From Prevotellaceae bacterium UBA1710 (GTDB taxonomy: Bacteria > Bacteroidota > Bacteroidia > Bacteroidales > Bacteroidaceae), in the NCBI GenBank assembly GCA_002317355.1, contig DCJC01000065.1:39933-82680 (forward strand): a stretch of DNA of 42,748 nt. Reading direction: 5' to 3'. Of the stretch, positions 1 through 7,857 are shown piece after piece. How positions within the stretch are numbered: position 1 is the first letter of the stretch; each line of letters starts with the position of its first letter. A model generated the notes under the pieces. That model ran no database searches and had not been told where the DNA came from. It saw nothing but the letters and a program-made list of their open reading frames with translations. A program made the translations under genes and the position numbers.

Positions 1-1
1 G

Positions 2-37
2 TTCGAGCCTCTGAGGGTGTACTTCAAGAAGTCCTAA
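2..37 (+). CDS. C-terminal end of an unknown protein (partial)
   Basis: Read from base 2, the first bases give eleven sense codons, FEPLRVYFKKS, and then TAA at 35-37. The stop codon lies inside the left arm of a rho-independent terminator, as expected for the last gene of a transcript. I first considered the GTTCGAGCC at the window start as a tRNA T-arm, but the implied acceptor stem does not fit a tRNA. The protein family cannot be told from eleven residues. Confidence 0.5.
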   Translation, partial: FEPLRVYFKKS

Positions 38-62
38 TCAAATTTTTGATTAGGATTTTTTG
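32..62 (+). terminator. Rho-independent terminator overlapping the upstream stop codon
   Basis: TCCTAATCAAA (32-42) pairs with TTTGATTAGGA (45-55) and is followed by a T tract. The stem is AT-rich but perfect. It separates the partial upstream gene from the alcohol dehydrogenase promoter. Confidence 0.8.
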
Positions 63-81
63 TTTTCTCATGGAAAAACAC

Positions 82-89
82 TATCTTTG
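82..89 (+). promoter_or_regulatory. Bacteroidetes -7 box for the alcohol dehydrogenase gene
   Basis: TATCTTTG matches the TAnnTTTG -7 consensus and lies 31 nt before the ATG. No clear TTG is seen at -33, so strength cannot be judged. Confidence 0.55.
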
Positions 90-120
90 CACCTAACATA
101 AAAACAAACCGAATACAAAT

Positions 121-1299
121 ATGAACAATTTCGTTTTTCAGAGTCCGACAGAGTTCGTCTTCGGACGTGGTACAGAAAGTCAATGTGGTGAACTTTGCAA
201 GGCATATGGTGCTCGCAAGGTTATGATAGTTATAGGCGGTGGTAGCGCACGCAAAAGTGGTTTGCTGGCACGAGTAACAGATTCTCTCAATAAATCAGGC
301 ATCCTCTACTGCCTACTTGAAGGTGTAAAGCCAAACCCAGAAGACACAAAAGTATATGAGGGTATAGAACTCGCTCGCAAGGAGAACGTGAACTTCCTTC
401 TCCCTGTTGGTGGCGGAAGTGCTATCGATACAGCAAAGGCAATAAGCGCAGGATTTAACTATAACGGAGATTTCTGGGATTTCTACTGTGGAAAGAAGAA
501 CCTGGACAACTTTACTAACGTTCTTCCTATTGGTGTTGTTCTCACCATTCCTGCTGCTGGTAGTGAGGCTTCAGGCAACTCTGTAATAACAAAGACCGAC
601 GGAATGCTGAAGCTATCCTTCCGTACTAAGTCCGTTATGCGTCCTAAGTTCGCTATTATGAATCCAGAGTTGACGATGACGCTTCCACCTTATCAGACAG
701 CGGCTGGCATCGTGGATATGATGGTTCATACTATGGAGCGATACTTCTCCCCTACTCCCGATTGTGAGGCAACTGACCGTATGTGTGAAGCTGTTCTTAT
801 CAGTTGCGTAAACGAAGGTCCTAAGGTAATAGCAGATCCAAACAACTATGAGGCACGTGCAAACATCATGTGGCTCGGAACAATGGCCCACAACGGCATC
901 TGTGGCGTTGGAAGAGTAGAAGATTGGCTAAGTCACCATATGGAGCACGAAATAAGCGCTATCTACGGTGTAACCCACGGAGCAGGACTTGCCGTAGTCG
1001 TTCCTGCATGGATGACATACGTAATGAAGAAAGACGCAACAAAGATAACACAATTTGCTCGTCGTGTTTTCGGAGTAGATAATAAAGATGATATTGCAGC
1101 AGCCAAGGAAGGCATCAAGCGCCTCAAGGCATTCTGGAAATCATTAGGAATGCCTATTTCAATGAAGGAACTCGGAATTGAGAATCCTGATATAAATGCT
1201 CTAGTAGAGAAACTTCGTGGAAATAAGGGTGAGGTTGTTGGTGGATATGTAAGCCTCACTATGAAAGACTGCAAGGAGATTTATAAGCTTTGCAAGTAA
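121..1299 (+). CDS. Iron-containing alcohol dehydrogenase (YqhD/BdhA type)
   Basis: This 392-residue protein is a group III iron-dependent alcohol dehydrogenase, which reduces aldehydes to alcohols with NAD(P)H in the cytoplasm. GGGSARKSG (about 39-47) and VGGGSAIDTAKAI (about 96-108) form the nucleotide-binding part. The metal ligands fit E. coli YqhD spacing exactly: D199, H203, H272 and H286 (gaps of 4, 69 and 14). The length is normal for YqhD-like butanol dehydrogenases, which are usually NADPH-dependent; I infer that preference from family resemblance. It has its own promoter and converges on a TPR gene, with a palindromic repeat between them. Likely roles are redox balancing or aldehyde detoxification; the true substrate cannot be read from sequence. 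Confidence 0.93.
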   Translation: MNNFVFQSPTEFVFGRGTESQCGELCKAYGARKVMIVIGGGSARKSGLLARVTDSLNKSGILYCLLEGVKPNPEDTKVYEGIELARKENVNFLLPVGGGSAIDTAKAISAGFNYNGDFWDFYCGKKNLDNFTNVLPIGVVLTIPAAGSEASGNSVITKTDGMLKLSFRTKSVMRPKFAIMNPELTMTLPPYQTAAGIVDMMVHTMERYFSPTPDCEATDRMCEAVLISCVNEGPKVIADPNNYEARANIMWLGTMAHNGICGVGRVEDWLSHHMEHEISAIYGVTHGAGLAVVVPAWMTYVMKKDATKITQFARRVFGVDNKDDIAAAKEGIKRLKAFWKSLGMPISMKELGIENPDINALVEKLRGNKGEVVGGYVSLTMKDCKEIYKLCK

Positions 1300-1313
1300 T
1301 AGCAAAGCTTATA

Positions 1314-1443
1314 GTGAAGAGTGAAAAGTGAAGAATTAAAATTACAAGCTATCGCTATGGACATTTTCCTAAAGCGTAATTACAAGCTCCAATTCTTCAC
1401 TCTTCACTTTTTTTCACTTTTCACTCTTCACTTTACACTTTAA
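1314..1443. repeat. Palindromic element with 7-nt tandem arms (GTGAARA family, copy 1)
   Basis: The left arm reads GTGAAGA, GTGAAAA, GTGAAGA (1314-1334). The right arm (about 1391-1443) is the complementary TTCACTC/TTCACTT series, also with period 7. The element fills the space between two convergent stop codons and ends directly against the TPR gene's stop. It can fold into a long hairpin in either transcript and may serve as a shared 3' end structure. A second copy lies near 14490-14548. Confidence 0.8.
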
Positions 1444-2178
1444 CTATTTACTCAGCTTCTTTACAGCCGCACTTGGCATTCCTTTGCTAACAAGGAGCGC
1501 CTGATCTGCCTGTATCTTGTCAAGGATACCCTTATCCGACTTTGACTTACCATTCAAACCAGCCATTTGCTTGCGATACAAAGCTATACGCTGAAGAACA
1601 TATTGAGTATATTCGTCTTCGTAGCCAACTCGCTGCTTTGGAGATAGCTTAGAAGCGGAAAGGTCGATTGCAGTAGAAATATCGTCAATAGCAAGGTCTA
1701 GCATACCTCTCGCCTCCTCCACCTGAGCACGAACAGCATAACAGGCAGCATCATCCTTATAGAGTTCAACGAGATGATTGGCATGATCATAAGCCGCAAC
1801 ATATCTCTGCTCATCGACATTAGTCAAGATAAGACCGATTAACGCATTCTTATGGTCTGGCTCAAAATTCAGCACCTGCTCATAGTCAGCACGAGCAAAT
1901 GAATACCTACGCAATTTATGATTTACAAAAGCACGAAAATAAAGTGCCCCGATATGCTTTGGATGCATGTCGAGAATACTACTATACTCATCCAAAGCAT
2001 ATTTCCATTGCTCCAGCATAATATTGCACTCTGCCTTTCGCATACGATACTCCAACGACCTAGGATCCTGCTCTATCATCTTTGTAAGAACAGAAATAGA
2101 ATCCTTCCATTGCTGCTGAGTCTGAGCCTCAACGCAAAGAGAAAATGCCAAAGCAAAGAAAACAAATATTTTTCTCAT
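1444..2178 (-). CDS. Secreted TPR-repeat protein
   Basis: This 244-residue protein has a signal peptide (MRKIFVFFALAFSLCVEAQ) followed by helical pairs with tetratricopeptide spacing from about residue 20 to 190, for example the stretches around EYRMRKAECNIMLEQWKYAL and ALYFRAFVNHKLRRYSFARA. TPRs mediate protein-protein contact, so a periplasmic scaffold role is likely; no catalytic domain is present. The tail is Lys/Ser-rich and may be unstructured. No clear -7 box is visible upstream. The gene follows leuB on the same strand after a 286-nt AT-rich spacer. Specific function unknown. Confidence 0.85.
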   Translation of the reverse strand: MRKIFVFFALAFSLCVEAQTQQQWKDSISVLTKMIEQDPRSLEYRMRKAECNIMLEQWKYALDEYSSILDMHPKHIGALYFRAFVNHKLRRYSFARADYEQVLNFEPDHKNALIGLILTNVDEQRYVAAYDHANHLVELYKDDAACYAVRAQVEEARGMLDLAIDDISTAIDLSASKLSPKQRVGYEDEYTQYVLQRIALYRKQMAGLNGKSKSDKGILDKIQADQALLVSKGMPSAAVKKLSK

Positions 2179-2241
2179 TAAGAAAACAAATTAATATGAG
2201 GTTTACACTCCTACTTTTTTTAAGAAAGTAAATTAGCAGAA

Positions 2242-2366
2242 AATTAAATCAGCAAATTCCATTTTTGAAATTTTATCATATAAAACATAATTTTATATAA
2301 ACGAAACTCCAAAAACGAATTAAATCAGCAAATCGCCCCATACATGGAATCAATTTACTGATTTAA
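2242..2366. repeat. Two 16-nt direct repeats plus an inverted partial copy
   Basis: AATTAAATCAGCAAAT occurs at 2242-2257 and again at 2318-2333. A diverged inverted copy (TTACTGATTTAAT) is near 2355-2367. The spacer between leuB and the TPR gene is otherwise AT-rich with nothing else I recognise. The repeats could be an operator or a remnant palindrome; there is no further evidence. Confidence 0.5.
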
Positions 2367-2464
2367 TCATTTATTTAGCAAAAAGCGTAATTTATAATGT
2401 AGTCTATACTATCTACATTACTCTTTACCCTTTACTCTTTAATCTTTAATCTCCTGGATAGAAC

Positions 2465-3547
2465 TTACGCGTTCTTGATGAAGTCAACGATCCAAGCACC
2501 AACTTCCTTAGTGCCATACTTCTCGCCACCCTCAACCTGAATCTCAGGAGTACGAACGTTCTGATCGAGAGAAGCGTCAACAGCCTTACGGATAAGAGCA
2601 CCCTCTTCCTTGAGGTCGAAGTACTCATAGAGCATAGCTACAGAAAGGATCTGAGCAAGTGGGTTAGCGATGTTCAAGCCCTTACCCTGTGGCCAAGAAC
2701 CGTGGATTGGCTCGAATACAGGAGTTGAAGAACCTGTAGAAGCAGATGGGAGAAGCCCCATAGAACCAGTGATGCAAGAACCTTCGTCAGTAAGGATGTC
2801 ACCGAATGTATTCTCAGTAACCATTACGTCGAAGAACTTAGGATCCTGAATCATACGCATAGCAGCGTTGTCAACGTACATATAGTCAGTTGTTACGTCT
2901 GGATACTCCTTCTCAATCTCCTGAGCAACCTTACGCCACAAACGGCTTGAAGCCAACACGTTAGCCTTATCAACAACAGTAAGGTGCTTGTTGCGCTGGC
3001 GAGCATACTGGTAACCTACACGGAGGATACGCTCAACCTCTGGACGTGTATAGTAGTTTGTATCGAGAGCATCCTCAGTACCGATCTCAGCATTCATAGT
3101 TGGTTCCTGCTTCTTACCGAAGTACATACCACCTGTGAGCTCACGGATACAGATGAAGTCAGCACCCTTTACGATCTCATCCTTAAGAGGTGACTTATGA
3201 ACGAGGCAGTCGAAAGTAGTTACAGGACGGATGTTTGCATAGAGACCGAGCTTCTTACGCATAGCGAGAAGACCCTGCTCAGGACGAACCTTTGCAGATG
3301 GGTTGTTATCAAACTTAGGATCACCTACAGAAGCGAAGAGAACAGCGTCAGCCTCCTCACAGATCTTGAAAGTCTCCTCTGGGAAAGGATCACCTACCTC
3401 ATCGATAGCGTGAGCACCACAGAGAGCCTCCTTATAGCTAACCTCATGTCCAAACTTCTTTGCAACAGCGTCCATTACAGCAACGCCCTGCTCCATAATT
3501 TCTGGTCCGATACCATCACCAGCCAGAACTGCGATCTTCAAATTCAT
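2465..3547 (-). CDS. leuB: 3-isopropylmalate dehydrogenase
   Basis: LeuB (360 residues, the family's usual size) oxidises and decarboxylates 3-isopropylmalate with NAD+ in leucine synthesis, in the cytoplasm. The N-terminus MNLKIAVLAGDGIGPEIM is typical of isocitrate/isopropylmalate dehydrogenases. The VTENTFGDILTDEGSCITGS region (about 245-265) carries the family signature with its metal-binding aspartates. GSWPQGKGLNIANP lies in the cofactor-binding loop region. A good promoter sits upstream. The other leu genes (leuA, leuC, leuD) are not adjacent: the upstream neighbour is a LytTR regulator and the downstream one a TPR protein. So leuB is either a separate transcription unit here or the leu cluster is elsewhere. 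Confidence 0.95.
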   Translation of the reverse strand: MNLKIAVLAGDGIGPEIMEQGVAVMDAVAKKFGHEVSYKEALCGAHAIDEVGDPFPEETFKICEEADAVLFASVGDPKFDNNPSAKVRPEQGLLAMRKKLGLYANIRPVTTFDCLVHKSPLKDEIVKGADFICIRELTGGMYFGKKQEPTMNAEIGTEDALDTNYYTRPEVERILRVGYQYARQRNKHLTVVDKANVLASSRLWRKVAQEIEKEYPDVTTDYMYVDNAAMRMIQDPKFFDVMVTENTFGDILTDEGSCITGSMGLLPSASTGSSTPVFEPIHGSWPQGKGLNIANPLAQILSVAMLYEYFDLKEEGALIRKAVDASLDQNVRTPEIQVEGGEKYGTKEVGAWIVDFIKNA

Positions 3548-3593
3548 TTTGCTTTTATCTAATTTTAAAATATTAAACTTTCAAATTTAAGTG

Positions 3594-3625
3594 CAAAAGT
3601 ACACATTTTTCGGCACACTACCAAA
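3594..3625 (-). promoter_or_regulatory. leuB promoter (-7 and -33)
   Basis: On the minus strand, TACTTTTG (complement of 3594-3601) fits the -7 consensus. TTTG (3622-3625) fits -33, with a 20-nt spacer. The predicted transcript starts about 40 nt before the ATG. Confidence 0.7.
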
Positions 3626-3655
3626 TTATTTAATTTTTTTTCATCATTAAGAACA

Positions 3656-3795
3656 AAGGAGTACAAGAAGTACAAGGAGCAACGCTTCTACGAAGCTTAA
3701 GGAGTACAAGACGATAGTATTGTTCGTTTATGGTACATACATAGGCGAAACGTGACATCCAGGCATTCGTCTTGTACTCCATATTACTCCTTTAA
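3656..3795. repeat. Palindromic element with 9-nt tandem arms (AAGGAGTAC family, copy 1)
   Basis: The left arm holds AAGGAGTAC, AAGAAGTAC, AAGGAGCAA (3656-3682), then after a short insert AAGGAGTAC again. The right arm (about 3768-3795) is the complementary CTTGTACTC series. The element ends next to the stop codon of the LytTR gene (3799). A second copy lies at 11390-11520; both share a CATTCGTCTTGTAC block in the right arm. Confidence 0.8.
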
Positions 3796-3798
3796 TTA

Positions 3799-4686
3799 TC
3801 ACTTCCCACTCAACGTCTGTTTTATCACTTCGTTATTGGCACGAGATACAGGCAACTGCTTCTCAACACCAAACAGCTGCAACTGATATCCAGGATTCCT
3901 TGCCGTCATAGAGACAACATAGTTGATATTCACGAGAAACGCCCTATGACATTGCACGATATACGCAAATTCTGAAAGCGTTTCCTTAATCTGCTTTAGC
4001 GTAATGCGAAGCGTGAGATGCTTTGGCTCATTATCTGAGATATAGTAGATATCAGCATAATTTGCCATCGATTCAACATAGAGTATATCTCGTGGATCCA
4101 CCTCAAGTCGGGCACCTTGTCCCTGACCTTCAATCACCACCTTCACATCATCTTCTTCCTCAACATGCTCTTCCATTTCCTCCTGTCGCTTCTCAAGCAG
4201 CATATTGATAGCCTTCACATCGTCAAGTTCACGACATAGTTGGTCATTCCGATACTGATAGAACTCCCAGAAAAACAGGAAGACACTAACGGCAGCCACA
4301 TATCCGCACATCATTATGACATATTGCAAAGTGAAATTGCCATCCCTACCAAAGAGGAAAGAGAACATCGGAACATTATTAAACCAATCATTAAATGCAA
4401 GAAGCAAGACTGAAAGTATCGGGATATCCACAATATTCACTACTGCCTCATACACCAGGAAATCACGAATAGAGCCATTCTGCCTGTTATATCTTTGCAG
4501 CACAACAGATGCAAACCACAGCGATATAAAGACAGAGAACATCGCTATTAAAGTCTCTCCCAAGATAAACCCCAAACGGCCTTCCTGCAAGGTTCCAATA
4601 CCGAAAGGCTGGATAAGTGAGAGGAATAGCAAAACGCCTAAACCACACTTGAAAGCTTTCTTCAAATTATAGAGCAAATCGTTCAT
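3799..4686 (-). CDS. Membrane-anchored LytTR-family DNA-binding regulator
   Basis: The 295-residue protein has about four hydrophobic segments in residues 10-150, a charged coiled-coil-like linker (about 150-185, with many Glu and Asp), and a C-terminal LytTR DNA-binding domain (about 190-293). The stretches ILYVESMANYADIYY, LKQIKETLSEFAYIVQCHRAFLVN and LPVSRANN are the standard LytTR signature. There is no receiver domain, so the signal probably reaches the DNA-binding part through the membrane. It is divergent from an OMP_b-brl outer-membrane receptor gene, suggesting it controls that gene; this is inference from position. A -7/-33 promoter lies upstream. Confidence 0.88.
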   Translation of the reverse strand: MNDLLYNLKKAFKCGLGVLLFLSLIQPFGIGTLQEGRLGFILGETLIAMFSVFISLWFASVVLQRYNRQNGSIRDFLVYEAVVNIVDIPILSVLLLAFNDWFNNVPMFSFLFGRDGNFTLQYVIMMCGYVAAVSVFLFFWEFYQYRNDQLCRELDDVKAINMLLEKRQEEMEEHVEEEDDVKVVIEGQGQGARLEVDPRDILYVESMANYADIYYISDNEPKHLTLRITLKQIKETLSEFAYIVQCHRAFLVNINYVVSMTARNPGYQLQLFGVEKQLPVSRANNEVIKQTLSGK

Positions 4687-4766
4687 TTCTGATGTTTGTT
4701 TCTTTGTTATTCAAAAGGGTTGAAATTCCATTAGATTGTCTTTGCGACCACATGAAATTCGCGATG

Positions 4767-4798
4767 CAAAGGTACTATGTTTTCATCACAAAACCAAA
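4767..4798 (-). promoter_or_regulatory. Promoter of the LytTR regulator gene
   Basis: The complement of CAAAGGTA (4767-4774) is a TAnnTTTG -7 box. CAAA at 4795-4798 gives a TTTG -33 element after a 20-nt spacer. The predicted 5' leader is about 70 nt. Confidence 0.6.
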
Positions 4799-4887
4799 TA
4801 TTTTTCATGTCATTCGTCACAAAAAAGTGCATTTCATCCCATCCAGAGCACATTAATCCCATTTTCCCGTCCGTCTATCCCCAACTA

Positions 4888-5115
4888 TTGTACATCTCAA
4901 TTCCATTATATAATTTTGCTGTCAGAAAGAAACGCAAAACAAACATTATTCGCGTTTTGCAAATTCCCCAAAAAGGATTTAAGCATAGATTTATAAATAG
5001 ATTTAAGCCAGATTGACTTTACTTCCCTATGGTCAGTGGGTCTTCGACAAATCTCCCTTCGGCCGTAGAGCTGAACCTTCAAGCGAGGGACGAGCGCCTT
5101 AATAAAAGGCGTTTT
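4888..5115 (+). ncRNA. Candidate small RNA or attenuated leader (promoter to terminator)
   Basis: TTG (4888-4890) and TAATTTTG (4911-4918) form a Bacteroidetes promoter with a 20-nt spacer. About 175 nt further on, CGCCTT (5095-5100) and AAGGCG (5106-5111) form a hairpin followed by TTTT, a short terminator. Between them is a GCAAAAC/GTTTTGC hairpin near 4940-4965 and a GC-richer segment with a TCCCT/AGGGA pairing (about 5060-5090). There is no good open reading frame. It could be a free small RNA or a leader that ends transcription before the receptor gene at 5310. I do not recognise a known RNA family. Confidence 0.35.
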
Positions 5116-5309
5116 AAATCATTTATGCAAGATATAGGTATGATTTACGAAAAGATTTAAATCTCAAAATAAATCAGATAATAAATTACGCATAAAAATT
5201 ATCTTGACGATTTTTAGAGAGGCGGCTTGCAGCCTTGAATCTATGATAAATCAAACATAAATCTGGTGATAAAAATATACTTGAAACATAGAACAAAATA
5301 ATTTCAACA

Positions 5310-7484
5310 ATGACAACAAAAATCTTTACAACAATCGCAGCTTCGATGCTCGCAACAAGTGCAATCGCACAAAACACGAATCCTAACGACTCTATCTCAA
5401 AGTCACTCATGCTCGACGAGGTGAAAGTCTCAATGACAGCCAAGACAAAGATGAAAGGAAATGGCATGCTCACTCGTGTGGTAGGAACATCTATCGCGAC
5501 AGCAGGAACAGCCCTCGATGTCCTTTCACGCATCCCTGGTATGATGACCTTGAACGGAGAGCTGCAAGTCATAGGCAGAGGAACTCCTATATTTTACATA
5601 AACGGAAGGAAGGTGCAGGATAATACCGAACTACAGCATCTGTCAAGTCACGATATAAAGAATGTGGAGATAATCAGCAATCCAGGAGCCTTGTATGATG
5701 CCCAGACAAATGCCGTTGTGCGCATCCAGACAATCCGTCGCAAGGGCGAGGGCATCGGCATCACTTTTGATAGTAGTGAGGAGAACGCTCCTTCGTGTGG
5801 CAACAACCGCTTTTCAAGCACCCTAAATCTGAACTACCGACATAACAACATGGATATCTTCGGAGGCGCGTCATACGATAATAACCACCTCAACAACTAT
5901 AGGACGGAAGCTGGGCAGGAGTCATTTGGCAAAGACCATTTCTGTCAGCAAGGCAGCACAAACCTCAAGCAGCAATACAACTACATGAGATACAACTTCG
6001 GCCTCAACTGGCAGTTTGGAGAGAACCATTCACTTGGTTTCAAGCTTGAGAAAACCGACAATCTGAAAGGTCGCCACAACTTCACTATGGATGAAGATGC
6101 CTTGAAGAATAACATCCTCGAAGACCATCTCTATACCTATACCCATAATGATGTAGATGGCACAAACTCTTTGCTCGGTAATGCCTATTACAACGGAAAG
6201 ATAGGCAAGACCACACTCGACTGGAATATCGATTTCTATCACACCAACTATAGGAACGAAGCCTACACAACAGAGGAATCATATTCGGGAACAAAGCAAA
6301 TAAACGCTTCAAACGAAGCACGTAATAATCTATTTGCCACCAAGTTAGTAGCATCGCTCCAACGGAATAATGGAACACTTCAGTATGGCTTAGAGTTCAT
6401 TCTCGCACACAGAAAGAACAAGTACGACATCTCATTAAACTACATCAACGCAGATCGTTCTAACATAAGCGAGAACACCTACGCATTCTTTCTCGACTAC
6501 GGAAAATTCATCCCTCGTCTTGGTATGCTGAATGTTGGTGTCCGCTATGAGCATGTAGATTTCTCCTACGAGAACAAGAATGACCTCTCGCTGAACTTAG
6601 GGCGACATCACGACAATATCTTTCCATTCGCAAGTCTTGGCACAAGAATCGGCAACATCGAGGCATCCCTCTCCTACTCCGTACGCACCAACCGACCAAG
6701 CTATCAAACTCTTCGTAGCAATATCGAGTACAACAACCGATTCACACTCTCTACTGGCGACCCAAAGCTGAAGAATGAGATTCGCCACGAGGCAGGCCTC
6801 AACGCACGCTATAAGTGGCTCGCTATGGCAGTAAACTACGGTTATCACATAGATGGCATCTACGACTGGACATACCCATATAGCGACGATGGTAAGGTGC
6901 TTATCTCATGGGTGAACATCAGCAAGCCTTTGCAACGCCTCAGCGCCTATATCAATGCCTCTCCAACGATTGGCATCTGGCAACCAAGCTACACCATCGG
7001 CATACAGAAGCAATGGCTCTCTTTCGAGCTTACCGACCCACGTACCACATCAGGCACTCGTAACGTGACCTACAACAAGCCGATGTTCGTCTTCAACACC
7101 AACAACGCTTTCTCTATCCCAACTTCTGGTAACAAAGGCAAGTGGCTGTTTGAACTCAATTCCGAACTCCTCTCCAACAGCAACTTCGGAAATGCCACAT
7201 TACACAACTGGTTCTGGAATCTCTCATGCTCCGTTCAGAAGTCATTCCTCAAGAACGATGCCCTCTCCGTACGCCTATCTATGGGCGACATCTTCCATAC
7301 AGCCTACCACAACATTAGCATAGACCTCGGCAACTACATTATGCGCCAGACACGTATTCTCGGACAGAGTCGCGACCTCTACGACCTCCAGCGCCTCACT
7401 CTTTCCCTGAGATATAAGTTTAATGTCACTAAGAGCAAGTACAAGGGAACAGGTGCAGGACAGGATGTAAGGAGCAGAATGTAA
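5310..7484 (+). CDS. TonB-dependent-receptor-like outer-membrane beta-barrel protein (OMP_b-brl family)
   Basis: The 724-residue protein has a signal peptide ending near IAQ (residue 21). A plug domain follows (about 30-150): LDEVKVSM, the LSRIPGM box, FYINGRKV and VEIISNPGALYDA are typical of plugs in the Bacteroidetes 'outer membrane beta-barrel' family. The rest is an alternating beta-strand barrel. The C-terminus has the family's RYKFNVTKSKYKGTGAG ending. It lacks the N-terminal carboxypeptidase-like domain of SusC proteins, and no SusD gene is adjacent, so glycan import is not implied; the substrate is unknown. It is divergent from a LytTR regulator, which may control it. Confidence 0.88.
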   Translation: MTTKIFTTIAASMLATSAIAQNTNPNDSISKSLMLDEVKVSMTAKTKMKGNGMLTRVVGTSIATAGTALDVLSRIPGMMTLNGELQVIGRGTPIFYINGRKVQDNTELQHLSSHDIKNVEIISNPGALYDAQTNAVVRIQTIRRKGEGIGITFDSSEENAPSCGNNRFSSTLNLNYRHNNMDIFGGASYDNNHLNNYRTEAGQESFGKDHFCQQGSTNLKQQYNYMRYNFGLNWQFGENHSLGFKLEKTDNLKGRHNFTMDEDALKNNILEDHLYTYTHNDVDGTNSLLGNAYYNGKIGKTTLDWNIDFYHTNYRNEAYTTEESYSGTKQINASNEARNNLFATKLVASLQRNNGTLQYGLEFILAHRKNKYDISLNYINADRSNISENTYAFFLDYGKFIPRLGMLNVGVRYEHVDFSYENKNDLSLNLGRHHDNIFPFASLGTRIGNIEASLSYSVRTNRPSYQTLRSNIEYNNRFTLSTGDPKLKNEIRHEAGLNARYKWLAMAVNYGYHIDGIYDWTYPYSDDGKVLISWVNISKPLQRLSAYINASPTIGIWQPSYTIGIQKQWLSFELTDPRTTSGTRNVTYNKPMFVFNTNNAFSIPTSGNKGKWLFELNSELLSNSNFGNATLHNWFWNLSCSVQKSFLKNDALSVRLSMGDIFHTAYHNISIDLGNYIMRQTRILGQSRDLYDLQRLTLSLRYKFNVTKSKYKGTGAGQDVRSRM

Positions 7485-7513
7485 GTCTGCAACGATTCAA
7501 ACTACATTATTTT

Positions 7514-7538
7514 CGTAACGTTACGCTACGTTACGCTT
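7514..7538. repeat. CGTAACG palindrome, copy 1
   Basis: CGTAACGTTACG is followed by CTACGTTACGC, giving overlapping palindromes 30 nt after the receptor stop codon. Related perfect hairpins lie at 7741-7759 and 8893-8911. Confidence 0.7.
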
Positions 7539-7544
7539 TTCTCA

Positions 7545-7690
7545 GTTAGGAGTAAGAAGTATGTGCCCTTGCCGTAGGCTTGCTATAGGTCCACTATAAA
7601 ATGGGAGTCACATAGGAATCATATAGGAACTACAACGGACTTAGAGCGGAGGCATAGCGAAGGCAGAACGAAGGCATAGCGAAGGCATGA
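7545..7690. repeat. Palindromic element with 11-nt tandem arms (GGAATCATATA family, copy 1)
   Basis: Around a core CTATAAAATGGGA (7595-7606) the right arm runs in 11-nt steps: GGAGTCACATA, GGAATCATATA, GGAACTACAAC, GGACTTAGAGC, GGAGGCATAGC, then GAAGGCA-type units to about 7690. The left arm is the complementary series with the same period. It lies between the convergent receptor and Sel1 genes. Relatives are at 19313, 28797, 34858 and inside tilS (14374). Confidence 0.8.
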
Positions 7691-7728
7691 ACTCCTCTCT
7701 CTTGACTTCTACCCCCTAACCAACACAA

Positions 7729-7763
7729 AGCGTAACGAAAGCGTAACGTTACGTTACGCTTTG
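7729..7763. repeat. CGTAACG palindrome, copy 2
   Basis: GCGTAACG (7741-7748), loop TTA, CGTTACGC (7752-7759) form a perfect hairpin, extended by flanking AAA/TTT. It is preceded by a direct 11-nt copy, AAAGCGTAACG. It lies about 100 nt beyond the 3' end of the Sel1 gene. The 373-nt spacer 7485-7857 holds these repeats and no gene I can support. Confidence 0.75.
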
Positions 7764-7857
7764 TATTTTTTACAAGGCAGCTGATTTCTGGAATAAGTTC
7801 AAGATAATAGGAAATGCAAAATAATTGTTCCAAAATGAACAGAAGCAGTTATTCACT

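Larger units (their letters stand above)
4687..5309. other. 623-nt divergent spacer between LytTR regulator and receptor
   Basis: No convincing protein gene is present. Besides the LytTR gene promoter and a candidate small RNA (separate entries), it holds an 8-bp inverted repeat TAAATCAT/ATGATTTA (5115-5122 and 5140-5147) and repeated GATTTAA words near 4975-5015 and 5150-5165. A weak -7-like TATACTTG (5276-5283) lies just before the receptor gene. This is the likely region where the regulator binds. Confidence 0.5.

Noticed and set aside
1..31. Possible tRNA 3' end (GTTCGAGCC T-arm-like start)
   Set aside because: The implied acceptor stem would start ACACCCT and no tRNA fits; the bases read as a protein C-terminus ending in TAA before a terminator.
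4736..5016. Two overlapping plus-strand frames in the LytTR-receptor spacer
   Set aside because: AT-rich, low-complexity translations crossing a predicted promoter; no homology seen.
5186..5572. Open frame of 128 codons on the minus strand overlapping the receptor gene start
   Set aside because: It is antisense to the signal peptide and plug of a clear receptor gene and has no promoter or homology.
7545..7690. CRISPR array
   Set aside because: The 11-nt units are contiguous with no spacers, and no cas gene is present.
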